Shown: positions 19,329-28,935, counted from the first letter of the stretch. The stretch is 64,000 nt of DNA from Nisaea sediminum (GCF_014904705.1 NZ_JACZCQ010000003.1:781014-845013); one strand, 5' to 3'. Program-made: numbers and translations. The notes: generated by a model not told the origin, from the sequence alone.

Positions 19329-20407
19329 TGCAGCGTCACTCCGTCGACGGCGCGCTGAAAGGACGTTTGCGCTCGCGCCCAGTCGGAAAGTCCCGACGCC
19401 GCGTCGCGGCTCCGTGCGGCGAGTTGCCGACGCGCGCCATCATCCCCGAGAAGCGTTCGGAGTGTCTGCCCGAGACCGTCCACGTCACCCGCGGGCACTT
19501 GCTCGGCCGCCGTGCGCACGGCCTCAGCAACGGCACCCTCTTCAGTCGTGACGACCGGAAGCCCGAAGGCGACTGCATCCGCCAGTGCCATACCGAAACC
19601 CTCGTGATAGGTGGCTGAGAGAAAAAGGCTGGCCCGGCGGTGCAGCTCCACCAGCTTTTCTTCGCCGACCTCGCCATGGAAGGTCACGCGCTCCAGGATC
19701 CCCAGCTCCCCAGAAAGCGTCTTCAGGTCCGCACCATGTTCCGGGTCGCGCGGCGCGCCGACGATGTCAAGGCGCCAGTCGAGATCGCTGCAGGAGGCCA
19801 ATGCCTTCAGGGCGACGTCGTGCCCCTTACGCTTCGTCAGGGTCGCCACTGACAGGACGCGGACAGGTGCGCTCCCGTCTCCTATCCAGCTTTCGCCCCG
19901 GGCCCATTCGGCGATACCCGGCTCCACCACACGCACTGCAGAGGGATTCACGCCGAAATCGCGCAGCCGCAGAGCCGTTCTGGCGCTGGAGACGACGATG
20001 CGCGTGACGTCCCCCAGCACCGCCTTTTCGGCGGCGAAGAACGCCTCCCTCTCCCGCTCGCCGAGCCCGGTCTCGTCGGCGAGCGGGTGGTGGATCATCG
20101 CCACCACATCGAGCCGGGACCCGTGCTGGGCGACCACCTGGCCGAGCGCGGTCAGGGCGAGACCGTCGATCACGCAGAGCGCGCGGTCCGGCAGCCCGGC
20201 CAGTACCGCCGCACCGGCGGCAACGTCGTAGGGCGCCGCGCGCGGGAAGTTGCCGGAAAGTTCATGGACGGCGCCGAGCCGGCCTGCCGCCTGCAATCCA
20301 TCGACCATCTGCCGGTCATAGATGAAGCCGCCCGTCAGCGTGCCGAGCGGCCCCGGAACGATGAAATGGACCGGGAGGCCGGGATACTGCAGCCGTGCGG
20401 GTGTCAC
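19325..20407 (-). CDS. GT4-family glycosyltransferase
   Basis: 360 residues from a GTG start that overlaps the PTPS-like stop by GTGA. The N-terminal Rossmann domain begins with [18 protein letters not shown]. The C-terminal domain has [19 protein letters not shown] and the GT-B EX7E-type donor site [16 protein letters not shown]. No signal peptide or membrane anchor is apparent, so it acts in the cytoplasm. Glycosyltransferases next to PTPS-like genes fit sugar attachment to a pterin-like acceptor, as known for cyanobacterial pterin glycosides; the acceptor here is inferred. Confidence 0.9.
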   Translation of the reverse strand: MTPARLQYPGLPVHFIVPGPLGTLTGGFIYDRQMVDGLQAAGRLGAVHELSGNFPRAAPYDVAAGAAVLAGLPDRALCVIDGLALTALGQVVAQHGSRLDVVAMIHHPLADETGLGEREREAFFAAEKAVLGDVTRIVVSSARTALRLRDFGVNPSAVRVVEPGIAEWARGESWIGDGSAPVRVLSVATLTKRKGHDVALKALASCSDLDWRLDIVGAPRDPEHGADLKTLSGELGILERVTFHGEVGEEKLVELHRRASLFLSATYHEGFGMALADAVAFGLPVVTTEEGAVAEAVRTAAEQVPAGDVDGLGQTLRTLLGDDGARRQLAARSRDAASGLSDWARAQTSFQRAVDGVTLQ

Positions 20408-20802
20408 AATGTCCCCTCGTAGGAGGCCCAGGCGATGTGGGACTCGTGAAGCGTCACCTTCATACCCGCGAGGCCCAAGGCCGTCTCGCCGAGTTTTCCG
20501 GCGCGGATCGAGGCCGCCATGGCCTCGTAGATGTGCCGGGCAAGAAACTCGGTGGTGGTGTTCTCGCCGGCGAACTCCGGCAGTTCGTCGAGATTGCGGT
20601 AGGCGAGCGGCGCCAGAACCGCCTTCAGTTCTTCCGACGCGGCGCCGATATCGATCACGAGATTGTCCGCGTCCAGCTCCGCGCGGCGAAACTCGACATC
20701 AACCACATAGGTCGCCCCGTGCAGGCGCTGCGCCGGCCCGAAGGTCGGGGAGTTGAAGCTGTGCGCGATCATCACGTGGTCGCGGACGGTAAGTGCGTAC
20801 AT
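20404..20802 (-). CDS. 6-pyruvoyl-tetrahydropterin synthase / QueD-like protein with altered zinc site
   Basis: 132 residues, the usual PTPS fold length. H14 (MIAHSF) and H28 (RLHGATY) match two zinc ligands, but the expected third ligand in the HGHxY motif is Ala30. The Glu of the [12 protein letters not shown] segment and the C-terminal [13 protein letters not shown] region match the family substrate-anchoring parts. The usual catalytic Cys is not in its normal place. It may bind a pterin or use a different metal geometry. The ATG has a GGAG ribosome site; the gene lies 12 bp after the dehydrogenase gene and overlaps the glycosyltransferase. Confidence 0.83.
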   Translation of the reverse strand: MYALTVRDHVMIAHSFNSPTFGPAQRLHGATYVVDVEFRRAELDADNLVIDIGAASEELKAVLAPLAYRNLDELPEFAGENTTTEFLARHIYEAMAASIRAGKLGETALGLAGMKVTLHESHIAWASYEGTL

Positions 20803-20814
20803 GAATTGCTCCGG

Positions 20815-21789
20815 TCAATCAGGATAGCGGATACGGTGGCAGAGAGTCTCGGGCGCGCCGGATGTAAGCTTCGCCATGACCTTCGGCAAGTCCTCGAACG
20901 GGCACTCACCGGTGATCAGAACGTCGAGCGCGGGATCGTCCAGCAGGCCGATGGCTTCGGCGAGCCGCTCCCGGTGCCGCGCGCCCTGGCGCCGGGACGG
21001 GGCGACCGCACCGACCTGGGAGGCCTGGATCGTCAGGCGCTGCGAATGGAAGGCGCCGCCGAGCGGCAGCGAGACCTCGCGATCGCCATACCAACTGAGC
21101 TCGATGATCGTCGCCTCGAAGGCGGCTAGGTCGAGCGCCCGGCGCAGCCCGGCCTCCGTCGCGCTGGCGTGGAACAGAAGACTGAATTTTTCGGGATGCC
21201 CGCCCGCGCCGGCATAGCGCAGACCGAGCGCCTCGCAGACCGCCGACCGGCTTTCAACCGGATCGAAGACCCACACCTCCTCGCCCCAGAAACGGCGGGC
21301 GAGGTAGCCCGTGAGAAGCCCGACCATGCCGCCGCCGATGACGCAGAGTTCCTTGGCGCGCGCCGCCTCGGCATCCCAGACGGCATTGAGCGCGGTCTCC
21401 ATGTTAGCGGCCAACACCGCCCGCTCCGGCGACACCGTCTTCGGCAGCGGGATCGCTGCGTCGGTCGGGACGACATAGCGGGTCTGATGCGGATAGAGCA
21501 CAAAGACCGGCGTCCCCTTCTTGAGCCCGTCACCCCCTGCGACCCGGCCGACCGAGGCATAGCCATATTTCACCGGGCCCGGGAAACGTCCCTCCTGAAA
21601 CGGACAGGCCATGCGGTCCCACTCGGAACGCGGCACACCGCCCCGGAAGACGAGGCTCTCCGTCCCCTTGCTGACCGCGGAATAGAGCGCCTCGACCAGC
21701 AGCTCGCCGTCCGCCGGCTCCCGAAGCGTTTCCTCGCGGATTTCCCCCTGCCCGTTGCCGTGCGACCAAAAGGCCCTCGCAACGCGCAT
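20815..21789 (-). CDS. Alcohol dehydrogenase-like MDR-family oxidoreductase
   Basis: 324 residues. The GroES-like N-terminal part has ALYSAVSKGTESLVFRG, the nucleotide domain has LCVIGGGMVGLLTGYLARR and ELSWYGDREVSLPLGGAFH. This resembles the BchC-like branch of medium-chain dehydrogenases; the Cys/His zinc ligands of classic alcohol dehydrogenases are not evident (the usual GTD-C position reads SKGTES). The ATG at 21789 is preferred because GGGCAGGAAT precedes it; in-frame ATGs at 21813 and 21822 are alternatives. It is the first gene of the four-gene minus-strand unit, so it should oxidise or reduce an alcohol or ketone of the shared metabolite. Confidence 0.83.
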   Translation of the reverse strand: MRVARAFWSHGNGQGEIREETLREPADGELLVEALYSAVSKGTESLVFRGGVPRSEWDRMACPFQEGRFPGPVKYGYASVGRVAGGDGLKKGTPVFVLYPHQTRYVVPTDAAIPLPKTVSPERAVLAANMETALNAVWDAEAARAKELCVIGGGMVGLLTGYLARRFWGEEVWVFDPVESRSAVCEALGLRYAGAGGHPEKFSLLFHASATEAGLRRALDLAAFEATIIELSWYGDREVSLPLGGAFHSQRLTIQASQVGAVAPSRRQGARHRERLAEAIGLLDDPALDVLITGECPFEDLPKVMAKLTSGAPETLCHRIRYPD

Positions 21790-21862
21790 ATTCCTGCCCA
21801 AATCTGATTTCATGGTTCCCATCCGGGCGTCCGGCCCGAGAGTTCATTCCTGGAGGCGTAAT

Positions 21863-22441
21863 ATGAAACTCCCCTCGCGCGCAGCAAAAACTATCGTGAG
21901 CCTGCTTGCCGTTCTGGTGATGCTCGCGGCCGGCGCGGCGCCGAGGGCGGAACCGGCGCGCTACGAGGTCGATCCGGACCATCTCTCGATCACTTTCCGG
22001 ACCAGCCATCTCGGGCTGGCCGATAGCCGCGGCATGTTCCTCACCGGCGAGGGCAGTTTCAGCTTCGACGAATCCGCTCCCGCGATCCGCGACATCCGCT
22101 TCACTGTCGAGCCGGCCGGAGCCTTTACGCCTCCTCAAACAGGGAGCGATGAAAGCCCCGTCTCCGGTACCCGGATCGCGTTCGTCGGCAAGCAGAGCCG
22201 GCAGACCGGCCCGCGCACCGGAACCGTGACGGGCGATCTGACCCTCAACGGCGTCACCGGGCCCGCCACGCTGAAACTCACCTGGATCGACAACCAGGAC
22301 TTCCCCTTCCGCTCGAAACACCACGCAGTGGCGCTCTCGGTCGAGACGCGGATCGACGACCGCACCTTTGGGGATACTGGAAACCCAAGCGGCGAGATGG
22401 ATCTGCAGATCGATTTCGAGGCGAAGCGGGTCGAAGGGTAG
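21863..22441 (+). CDS. YceI-family periplasmic lipid-binding protein
   Basis: 192 residues with a cleavable signal peptide (hydrophobic core LLAVLVMLAAGAA, mature start near residue 30). The mature protein opens with YEVDPDHLSITFRTSHLG, the YceI hallmark, and includes GDLTLNGVTGPATLKL. YceI proteins are lipocalin-like barrels that bind polyisoprenoid or amide lipids in the periplasm. The ATG follows a GGAGG site. It is monocistronic and convergent with the GST gene. Confidence 0.92.
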   Translation: MKLPSRAAKTIVSLLAVLVMLAAGAAPRAEPARYEVDPDHLSITFRTSHLGLADSRGMFLTGEGSFSFDESAPAIRDIRFTVEPAGAFTPPQTGSDESPVSGTRIAFVGKQSRQTGPRTGTVTGDLTLNGVTGPATLKLTWIDNQDFPFRSKHHAVALSVETRIDDRTFGDTGNPSGEMDLQIDFEAKRVEG

Positions 22442-22468
22442 CTTTCGCCGTCCCAACGCAGACGTCAT

Positions 22469-22488
22469 TCCCCCCCCAGGCGGGGGGA
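22469..22488. terminator. GC-rich hairpin between YceI and GST genes
   Basis: A run of C and a run of G form a 7-bp stem with a 6-nt loop; a second C/G-rich imperfect dyad follows at about 22505-22527, ending near a CTTTT stretch. Position between converging genes supports a bidirectional terminator, but the structure is simple-sequence and uncertain. Confidence 0.4.
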
Positions 22489-22560
22489 GCGCTTAACAAG
22501 AAAAAGGGGCGGCATTGGCCGGGCCCCCCCGTTCTTTTCAATGAGGCTGCGCAAAAAACC

Positions 22561-23187
22561 TCAAGGCAGTTCCATGCCGCGCTGCAGGGCCGGACGCGCC
22601 ATCATGGTGTCGTACCAGCGCTTCACGTTCGGGAACTGCGCGAGGTCCACTTCCTGCCAGTCGTGCCGGAACACCCAGGGCAGGGTCGCGAAGTCGGCAA
22701 TGGAGACCTCGTCGTTGGCGAGATAGTCCCGGCCCTCGAGACGGCTGTTCAGCACGCCGTAGAGACGCAGGCATTCCTTGCCGTAGCGCTCGATGCCGTA
22801 AGGCACCTTCTCCTTGGCGGCACGCTTGAAATGGTGCACCTGGCCGAAGATCGGGCCGATGCCGCCCATCTGGAACATCAGCCACTGGATGACCTCGTAG
22901 CGCTTGCCCATCTCGGACGGCATGAACTTGCCGGTCTTCTCGGCGAGATACATCAGGATCGCGCCAGACTCGATGACCGTGTAGGGCTTTCCGCCCGGTC
23001 CGTCCGGATCGACGATCGCCGGGATCTTGGAGTTCGGGTTGATGGCGATATATTCCGGCGTGAACTGATCGTCCTCGCCGATATTGATCGGATGCAGGTT
23101 GTACGGAATCCCGCACTCCTCCAGCATGATCGTGATCTTGCGGCCGTTCGACGTCTTCCACGTATAGCATTCGATCGGTGCCGTCAT
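22561..23187 (-). CDS. Glutathione S-transferase family protein, YfcG-like
   Basis: 208 residues with the thioredoxin-fold N-terminal domain ([17 protein letters not shown], then NPNSKIPAI and [14 protein letters not shown]) and the all-alpha C-terminal domain ([18 protein letters not shown]). The TSNGRK motif is that of the Nu-class YfcG/YghU enzymes, which reduce disulfides and organic peroxides with glutathione in the cytoplasm. A strong terminator separates it from the upstream CoxL-like gene, so it has its own promoter. Confidence 0.92.
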   Translation of the reverse strand: MTAPIECYTWKTSNGRKITIMLEECGIPYNLHPINIGEDDQFTPEYIAINPNSKIPAIVDPDGPGGKPYTVIESGAILMYLAEKTGKFMPSEMGKRYEVIQWLMFQMGGIGPIFGQVHHFKRAAKEKVPYGIERYGKECLRLYGVLNSRLEGRDYLANDEVSIADFATLPWVFRHDWQEVDLAQFPNVKRWYDTMMARPALQRGMELP

Positions 23188-23222
23188 GGCGTCCCCCTCT
23201 GAATTCTGGAACTTGCATACAA

Positions 23223-23254
23223 AAAAGACGGCTGCGTTTCCGCAACCGTCTTTT
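23223..23254 (-). terminator. Intrinsic terminator of the CoxL-like gene
   Basis: On the minus strand a 14-bp stem (AAAAGACGGTTGCG paired with CGCAGCCGTCTTTT, one mismatch) closes a 4-nt GAAA loop and ends in six T. It lies 12 bp after the stop of the CoxL-like gene. This is a textbook rho-independent terminator and the stem reads through A/T on both sides, so it may also work on the plus strand. Confidence 0.85.
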
Positions 23255-23265
23255 CGGAACGGGTC

Positions 23266-25563
23266 TTATTCGGCCGCGGCGAGCCGGCGCTCATTTGCGG
23301 CGGCCCAGATCTTCTCCTGGGTCGCCGGCATGTCGATATTGGTAATGCCGAGCGCGTCGCAAACGGCACTGATCGCCGCCGGCGGGGCGCCGATGGCCCC
23401 CGCCTCGCCCGAGCCCTTGATGCCGAGCGGGTTGGTCGTGCACCAGACATTGTGCGTGGTGAAGTCGATCAGCGGCACCTGATCGGCGCGCGGCAGGTTG
23501 TAGTCCATGTAGGAGCCGGTCATCAGCTGGCCGCTCTCCTCGTCATAGACAGCATGCTCGTAGAGCGCCTGGCCGAGACCCTGGCCGACCCCGCCATGCA
23601 CCTGGCCCGCCAGCATGTTCGGATTGATGACCGAGCCGAAATCGTCGACCACGGTGTAGCGCTGGATCTCCGCGATACCCGTATCCGGATCGATTTCCAT
23701 CTCGCAGACATGGCAGCCGTTCGGGAAGGTCGCGGCTTCGGGAATGCGCTCGTGCACGGTATCGAGCCCCTCTTCCGCCTCGCGCCGGACATCGAACAGC
23801 GACATGGTCTTGTCCGTCCCGGCGACGGTGAAGGTGCCGTCGGCGAACTCGATATCCTCGACCGCGGCCTCCATGACACGGGCCGCGACCTTCTTGCCTT
23901 TCTCGACGATCTCGCGCCCGCCGAGCAGCACGGCGACGCCGCCGACCGGCAGCGCCCGGGAGCCGCCCGTCATGCCCGGGGGCGTGCGGTCGGTATCGCC
24001 TTGCACGACGCGGATCCGCTCGCCGTCGATGCCGAGCACCTCGCCCAGCACCTGCGCATAGGCGGTCTCGTGCCCCTGTCCGTTGGACTGGTTGCCGATA
24101 TAGATCTCGATCTTGTCGTCCTCGGTGAAACGGATGTCGGCCGTGTCCGGATTGCCGCCGCCGCACTTCTCGATGTAGTAGCCGAGACCGAGGCCGCGCA
24201 GCTTGCCGCGCTTCTCGGAGTCAGCCTTGCGGGCCGCGAAGCCGTTCCAGTCGGCCCGCTCCATGCATTTCTCCATCACGGTCTGGAACTCGCCGGTGTC
24301 GTAGACGTTGCCGAGCGCGGTGCTGTACGGCATCTGATCGGGCCGGATGAAATTCCGCCGGCGGATCTCGTCGCGGGAGAGCCCGGTCGCGGCGGCGCAA
24401 TTGTCCATCACCCGCTCGATCAGATAGGCCGCCTCCGGTCGGCCCGCGCCGCGATAGGCGTCGGTCGGCGTGGTGTTGGTGAGCACGCCTTTGACGTTCA
24501 CATAGATCGACGGAATGTCGTAGACGCCCGAGAGCATGTGCGTCCCGGCTTCGGTCGGAATGTAGGGACCGAAATTGCAGAGATAACCGCCGAGATTGGC
24601 AAAGGTCTCCACCTTCAGGGCGATGATCTTGCCGTTCTCGTCGAGCGCGGCCTTCACATAGGAGATGTTGTCCCGCCCCTGGCTGTCGGACATGAAGGCT
24701 TCCGAACGGTCCGGCGTATATTTCACCGTCCGCTTCAGGCGCCGCGACGCCCAAGCAATCAGACATTGCTCCGGATAGAGGAAGATCTTCATCCCGAAGC
24801 CGCCGCCGACATCGGTGGTGATGCAGCGCAGCTTCGACTTGTCGATCTTCAGCACCGTTTCGGCAAGATGCGGGTGAATGAAGGACGGGCCTTGGGTCGA
24901 GCTGTAGAGCGTGGTGCGGTCGGTCGCGGCATCGTAGAGCCCGATGGCGCCGCGCGGCTCCATCGAATTGACGATGATCCGGTTATTGACCACCCGGGTC
25001 TCCACCACACGGGACGCCCGTGTGAAGGCCGCATCCGCCATCTCGAGGTCGCCCTTGTGCCAGTCGAAGCAGATGTTGTTCGGGATATGATCGTAGAGCT
25101 GGGCCGCGCCGGGCTTGGTCGCCGCCTCGGTGTCCGTCGCCGGAGCAAGCGGTTCGTAGTCGATCTCGATCAGCTCCGCGGCGTCGCGGGCTGCCTCGAG
25201 GGTCTCGGCGATCACCATGGCGACCGGAGTCCCGACATGGCGCACCGTGTCGCCCTCCAGGATCGGACGCGGCGTGTCAGCCCTCGGGCTGCCGTCCTTG
25301 TTCGCCGCCGGCGCGAGGCAAGGCAGATCGCCGAGCCCGTCTTCCTTGACATGCTTGTTGGTCAGTACCGCGACCACGCCCTGTACAGCCTCGGCGTCCG
25401 CGGTCTCGACCGAGGTGATCTTCGCGTGCGCATAGGGCGAGCGGAGAATATAGGCGCGCAGCGCGCCGTCCGGCGCCACGTCGTCCGTATAGTTCCCCTG
25501 GCCGGTCAAAAGGCGCTGGTCCTCGACACGTTTGATCGCCTGACCGATACCGAATTTAACCAT
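23266..25563 (-). CDS. CoxL-like molybdopterin-binding subunit (XDH/CODH family, form II), first copy
   Basis: 765 residues. Starts with [23 protein letters not shown] in pieces typical for aerobic CODH-like large subunits, then [29 protein letters not shown] and [14 protein letters not shown]. The AYRGAGR active-site loop marks form II enzymes, not true CO dehydrogenase (AYxCSFR). The GSGE Glu is the catalytic base. The substrate is unknown; family members oxidise purines, aldehydes, isoquinoline or nicotinate. No coxS (2Fe-2S) or coxM (FAD) partner is adjacent, which is unusual. The ATG at 25563 has GGAGG 6 bp upstream. Confidence 0.93.
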   Translation of the reverse strand: MVKFGIGQAIKRVEDQRLLTGQGNYTDDVAPDGALRAYILRSPYAHAKITSVETADAEAVQGVVAVLTNKHVKEDGLGDLPCLAPAANKDGSPRADTPRPILEGDTVRHVGTPVAMVIAETLEAARDAAELIEIDYEPLAPATDTEAATKPGAAQLYDHIPNNICFDWHKGDLEMADAAFTRASRVVETRVVNNRIIVNSMEPRGAIGLYDAATDRTTLYSSTQGPSFIHPHLAETVLKIDKSKLRCITTDVGGGFGMKIFLYPEQCLIAWASRRLKRTVKYTPDRSEAFMSDSQGRDNISYVKAALDENGKIIALKVETFANLGGYLCNFGPYIPTEAGTHMLSGVYDIPSIYVNVKGVLTNTTPTDAYRGAGRPEAAYLIERVMDNCAAATGLSRDEIRRRNFIRPDQMPYSTALGNVYDTGEFQTVMEKCMERADWNGFAARKADSEKRGKLRGLGLGYYIEKCGGGNPDTADIRFTEDDKIEIYIGNQSNGQGHETAYAQVLGEVLGIDGERIRVVQGDTDRTPPGMTGGSRALPVGGVAVLLGGREIVEKGKKVAARVMEAAVEDIEFADGTFTVAGTDKTMSLFDVRREAEEGLDTVHERIPEAATFPNGCHVCEMEIDPDTGIAEIQRYTVVDDFGSVINPNMLAGQVHGGVGQGLGQALYEHAVYDEESGQLMTGSYMDYNLPRADQVPLIDFTTHNVWCTTNPLGIKGSGEAGAIGAPPAAISAVCDALGITNIDMPATQEKIWAAANERRLAAAE

Positions 25564-25715
25564 CAAAAGCCTCCATATCGGATCGCAGCCTGATTGCCGC
25601 GCCGTTAATCTCTCGGGCGCGATGTTAGGAGGGGAGAAGTCTGGCGCTCAAGCATGAATTGGGATAGCAAGACTTCTCTTCACGTACCCGTCACAGAGAT
25701 AAGGGCTCGACGCCC

Positions 25716-26621
25716 GTGGTCAAACCCGGCACGCCCGACACTTCGGGCATCCCCGCTTTCGCCGTCTTCCTGCTCGCCATGCTCGCCCTGCTCTGGGGCC
25801 TGAACTGGCCGGTGATGAAGCTGTCGCTCGCGGAATATCCTCCGTTCGTATTCCGCGCCGTCGCCGGCCTGTCCGCGGCGGTCGGACTGTTCGCACTGGC
25901 CCGTGTACGCGGCCTCCCGCTTCGCGTTCCCCGCGCCGAGTGGAAAGGGCTGATCATCGTCTCCGTGCTCAACATGTCGATATGGAACATTGCGGTGCTC
26001 TATGGTGTCGACCTGATGGAATCGGGGCGCGCGGCGATTCTGGCCTACACCATGCCGCTCTGGGCCTCGCTGACCGGCGCCTGGCTGGTGAAGGAACGCC
26101 TCAGCGGCCGTTCGATGATCGCCCTCGGCCTCGGCCTTGTCGGCATGGCATTGCTGTTCTTCGGAGATGAACGCGCCCTGTCGGGCGGACCACTCGGCCC
26201 CGCGCTGGTGCTGTTCGCGGCCATCGCCTGGGGTTCCGGGACCGCGGCGGTGAAATATTTCGGATTCTCGATCCCCGTGACCGTGCTGACCGGCTGGCAG
26301 CAACTGCTCGGCGCCGTGCCGATCGCACTGATCGCCGGCATCTGGGATTACCAGAACATGCCGGAGAGCGTCAGCCTGTGGCCAACGATGGGTCTCGTCT
26401 ACAACATGACGATCACCGGGATCTTCTGTTACTGGGCCTATTTCAACGTCGTCACCATGCTGCCGGTCGTGGTCTCGACCGTCGGCACGCTGATGGTCCC
26501 CGTCATGGGCGTCGTGTTCGACGCGCTGATCTTCGGCACGGTGCCGGGACTGGTCGATTACGCGGCGCTCGCCGCCGTTGTTTCCGCCGTCTTTCTGGTG
26601 ATGACCCGGCGGCGGCGCTAA
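25716..26621 (+). CDS. EamA-family (DMT superfamily) membrane transporter
   Basis: 301 residues from a GTG start, with ten predicted membrane segments in two EamA repeats. The first repeat has LLWGLNWPVMKLSLAEYPPF and ILAYTMPLWASLTGAWLVKE; the second starts at ALVLFAAIAWGSGTAAVKY. Proteins of this family export amino acids and other metabolites across the inner membrane; the substrate cannot be read from the sequence. It is alone and converges with the next gene with only 4 bp between stops. Confidence 0.88.
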   Translation: MVKPGTPDTSGIPAFAVFLLAMLALLWGLNWPVMKLSLAEYPPFVFRAVAGLSAAVGLFALARVRGLPLRVPRAEWKGLIIVSVLNMSIWNIAVLYGVDLMESGRAAILAYTMPLWASLTGAWLVKERLSGRSMIALGLGLVGMALLFFGDERALSGGPLGPALVLFAAIAWGSGTAAVKYFGFSIPVTVLTGWQQLLGAVPIALIAGIWDYQNMPESVSLWPTMGLVYNMTITGIFCYWAYFNVVTMLPVVVSTVGTLMVPVMGVVFDALIFGTVPGLVDYAALAAVVSAVFLVMTRRRR

Positions 26622-26625
26622 GACC

Positions 26626-27978
26626 TCAAATAAAGGCGTAGTGCACGGCGCTGAGCAACGGCACCAGCGCGGCCCAGACCACCAGCACATAGAGCAGGTT
26701 CGGCCCGATCGCGACCACCAGCGGCCGCACACCGAACATCGAGCCCGCGGTCACCACCGAAAGCGAGGCAATCGAGATCATCGACCCGAGCCCCCAGCCC
26801 GCCAGCATCGCCTCGTAAAGCGCGAGCGGCAGGATGCCATGCGGCAGGCTGGTCAGTGCGGCAAGGAATATCGTCCCGGTGATGATCGGATGGATCCCGA
26901 CGACCGCCGGCAGCAGCTGGATCCCGATGAGCGACGCCAACAGAACCGGCGCCGGCAGCCCGCCCTCGAGCAGCGGCGCGACATGGACGATCAGGGCATC
27001 CGCCTCCCCCGCAGCCGTCCCGACCACCATCGCGACAACGATGAGCGCGAGGTCGTCCCCCATCCGGCTCATCGCGGTCGCCGTCTCCTCGAAGACCGGG
27101 CGCACCTGCTCCGGATGGCGCTGGAACTGGATCGCACAGAGCACCGGCATCACCACGATGATCGCTCCGAGGGTCGAGAGCGGCGTGAGCGCGCCGACGA
27201 GGATCACGGTCCCTGCGGCAAACCCGAGCCGCGGCGCGATCGGACCGAGACAGGCGAGTGAATCGCGGACGGCACCGAAGCTGAAGGGCCGCGCAAACAT
27301 CGCCAGCGCAATGGCGATGGAGAGACAAACGCAAAAGAAGCCGAACGGCACGATCTGCCAGAGCTCGACTTCCGGCAGATAGGTGCCGGCCACCGCGAAA
27401 CCGACAAAGAACGGCGACCAGAGCACCGAAATGTTCATGCCGCGCATGGCGGCACGGGCGGCGGTCAACCGGCGTTCCTCGGTCGCATCCTGCTTGATCA
27501 CGGCTGAAACCAGGGCAAAGGCGCCGGTGTTGAGCACCGAGCCGAAGACCGTCGTACCGATGGCGATGCCGACGTCGGCTGCCTGTCCCGGCAGGGAGGC
27601 CAGCCTCTCCTGGCTGATACGCACAGACGGCATGCGAAGCGCCACGGCCTTGGTCATCTGCAGGGTCGGCAGCAATCCGGCGAAGATCAGACTGCGCTCC
27701 AGGCCGCGCAAGGCATCCGCCGGCCCGGCCACCGTCATCAGCAGGACGGCCGTGATGAGACCGCCGCCAAGCATCAGGAACTTGGTCTCGCGCCGCGCCC
27801 TCGGAAGGGTAAGCAGGACAAAGACCAACAGCCCGATCCCGGTGAGGTGGTCCAGCATCGGTGCGGAGACGAAGAGACCGGCTACCGATCCGAGCCACAC
27901 CGAGGCCAGGAGCAGAACACGCCAATCCTTGAATATTTGCGGCAGTATCTCAGCTCTCCAGAGACGGAGCGAACACAT
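26626..27978 (-). CDS. Uncharacterised multipass membrane protein
   Basis: 450 residues from the ATG at 27978 (a TTG at 28074 would add 32 residues). About 11-12 hydrophobic segments are visible. Distinctive segments are GTTVFGSVLNTGAFALVS, MNISVLWSPFFVGFAVAG near the middle and GIHPIITGTIFLAAL with AGWGLGSMISIASLS near the end. The paired motifs, each before a small-residue-rich helix, look like the inverted repeats of ion-transporter-superfamily proteins, but I do not recognise a named family. Function unknown; it is divergent from a small conserved protein. Confidence 0.75.
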   Translation of the reverse strand: MCSLRLWRAEILPQIFKDWRVLLLASVWLGSVAGLFVSAPMLDHLTGIGLLVFVLLTLPRARRETKFLMLGGGLITAVLLMTVAGPADALRGLERSLIFAGLLPTLQMTKAVALRMPSVRISQERLASLPGQAADVGIAIGTTVFGSVLNTGAFALVSAVIKQDATEERRLTAARAAMRGMNISVLWSPFFVGFAVAGTYLPEVELWQIVPFGFFCVCLSIAIALAMFARPFSFGAVRDSLACLGPIAPRLGFAAGTVILVGALTPLSTLGAIIVVMPVLCAIQFQRHPEQVRPVFEETATAMSRMGDDLALIVVAMVVGTAAGEADALIVHVAPLLEGGLPAPVLLASLIGIQLLPAVVGIHPIITGTIFLAALTSLPHGILPLALYEAMLAGWGLGSMISIASLSVVTAGSMFGVRPLVVAIGPNLLYVLVVWAALVPLLSAVHYAFI

Positions 27979-28128
27979 GGCGGGTGTCGGAACACTGCCC
28001 GCCGCTCCCTGATTTGGCAATCCTGCGGCATACCGCAAATCCGGCTGCGAACCGTCTTCCGCCAAGGCACCCAACGTGTTATCGGTATTCTATCGAATTT
28101 GGCACAAATTTAGGTCGGGCGAGTCTTC

Positions 28129-28449
28129 ATGAGCGACACTTCCAACACCAGCGGCGGCGGCAAAGGTGGTCAGCAGCCGAACATCGTGATTGCCCCGGAA
28201 TGCCAGGACATCTTCGTCGACGGTGTCATTGGCGCCATGGTCCGGGACGGTGTCGTGCGGATCAATCTGGTCAATACGCGATTCAACATCGACGGCTCGC
28301 AGGTCGAACATGCCGTGGTGTCCCGGATGATCATGTCCCGCTCCGGCGTCCGCAATCTGCATGCAGCCCTTGAGCAGCTCATGGGCCGGCTCACCCGCTC
28401 GGCCGACGGCCGCCGCGAGGACGATCAGGCCGGCAACGACGAGGACTGA
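28129..28449 (+). CDS. Small conserved protein of unknown function
   Basis: 106 residues. The Gly/Ser-rich start (SGGGKGG) leads to a compact core, PNIVIAPECQDIFVDGVIGAM, then VVRINLVNTRF and HAVVSRMIMS, and an acidic tail. The core reads like a single alternating beta/alpha domain; small alphaproteobacterial proteins of this kind have no assigned role. It lies head-to-head with the membrane protein gene and its stop is 12 bp from the converging cyclic-nucleotide-binding gene. Confidence 0.65.
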   Translation: MSDTSNTSGGGKGGQQPNIVIAPECQDIFVDGVIGAMVRDGVVRINLVNTRFNIDGSQVEHAVVSRMIMSRSGVRNLHAALEQLMGRLTRSADGRREDDQAGNDED

Positions 28450-28461
28450 TCCGCTTCCGGA

Positions 28462-28935
28462 TCAGATCGTTGCGTGATGCAACACGGTGAGGTTGGCCGC
28501 GCGGATCATCTGCGCCAGATTGTGCAGCACAAGCACCAGCACGGACGGGTAGTCCGCAAGCACTTGCCGGAACTCGCTCGGCGGCATTGCCGCGACGACA
28601 CAGTCTTCTATGGCCTGAACTTCGGCGGACCGCGGTCCGCCGTCCAGCGCTGACAGCTCACCGAAATAGGCGCCCGTGCCGAGCGCATCCAGATGCAGGG
28701 CATTCCCGATGATCGTGTGGTTCAGGACCTCCGCCTTGCCGGAGAGCATGAAATAGACGTCATGGTCCGCCCCGCCGGTGGAAATGATCACCTCCTCAGC
28801 CCGGAAAGAGCGCTTGGTGCAGAGCGCTGCAATCTCCGCGCGCTCGTTTTCCCCTAGGTCCTGGAAAATCGAAATCCGGCCGATCTCCTCAGCACTGACC
28901 GGACCACCATCGACATCCCCAATATTCGCACTCAT
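28462..28935 (-). CDS. Cyclic nucleotide-binding domain protein
   Basis: 157 residues, essentially one cNMP-binding beta-roll. The phosphate-binding cassette reads GAYFGELSALDGGPRSAEVQA in order, with the key FGE and the Arg of PRSAEV present, so nucleotide binding is plausible. No DNA-binding helix-turn-helix or effector domain follows, unlike CRP. The ATG at 28935 with GGCGGGAA upstream is preferred over one at 28962. It may signal through a partner protein; none is identifiable nearby. Confidence 0.85.
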   Translation of the reverse strand: MSANIGDVDGGPVSAEEIGRISIFQDLGENERAEIAALCTKRSFRAEEVIISTGGADHDVYFMLSGKAEVLNHTIIGNALHLDALGTGAYFGELSALDGGPRSAEVQAIEDCVVAAMPPSEFRQVLADYPSVLVLVLHNLAQMIRAANLTVLHHATI

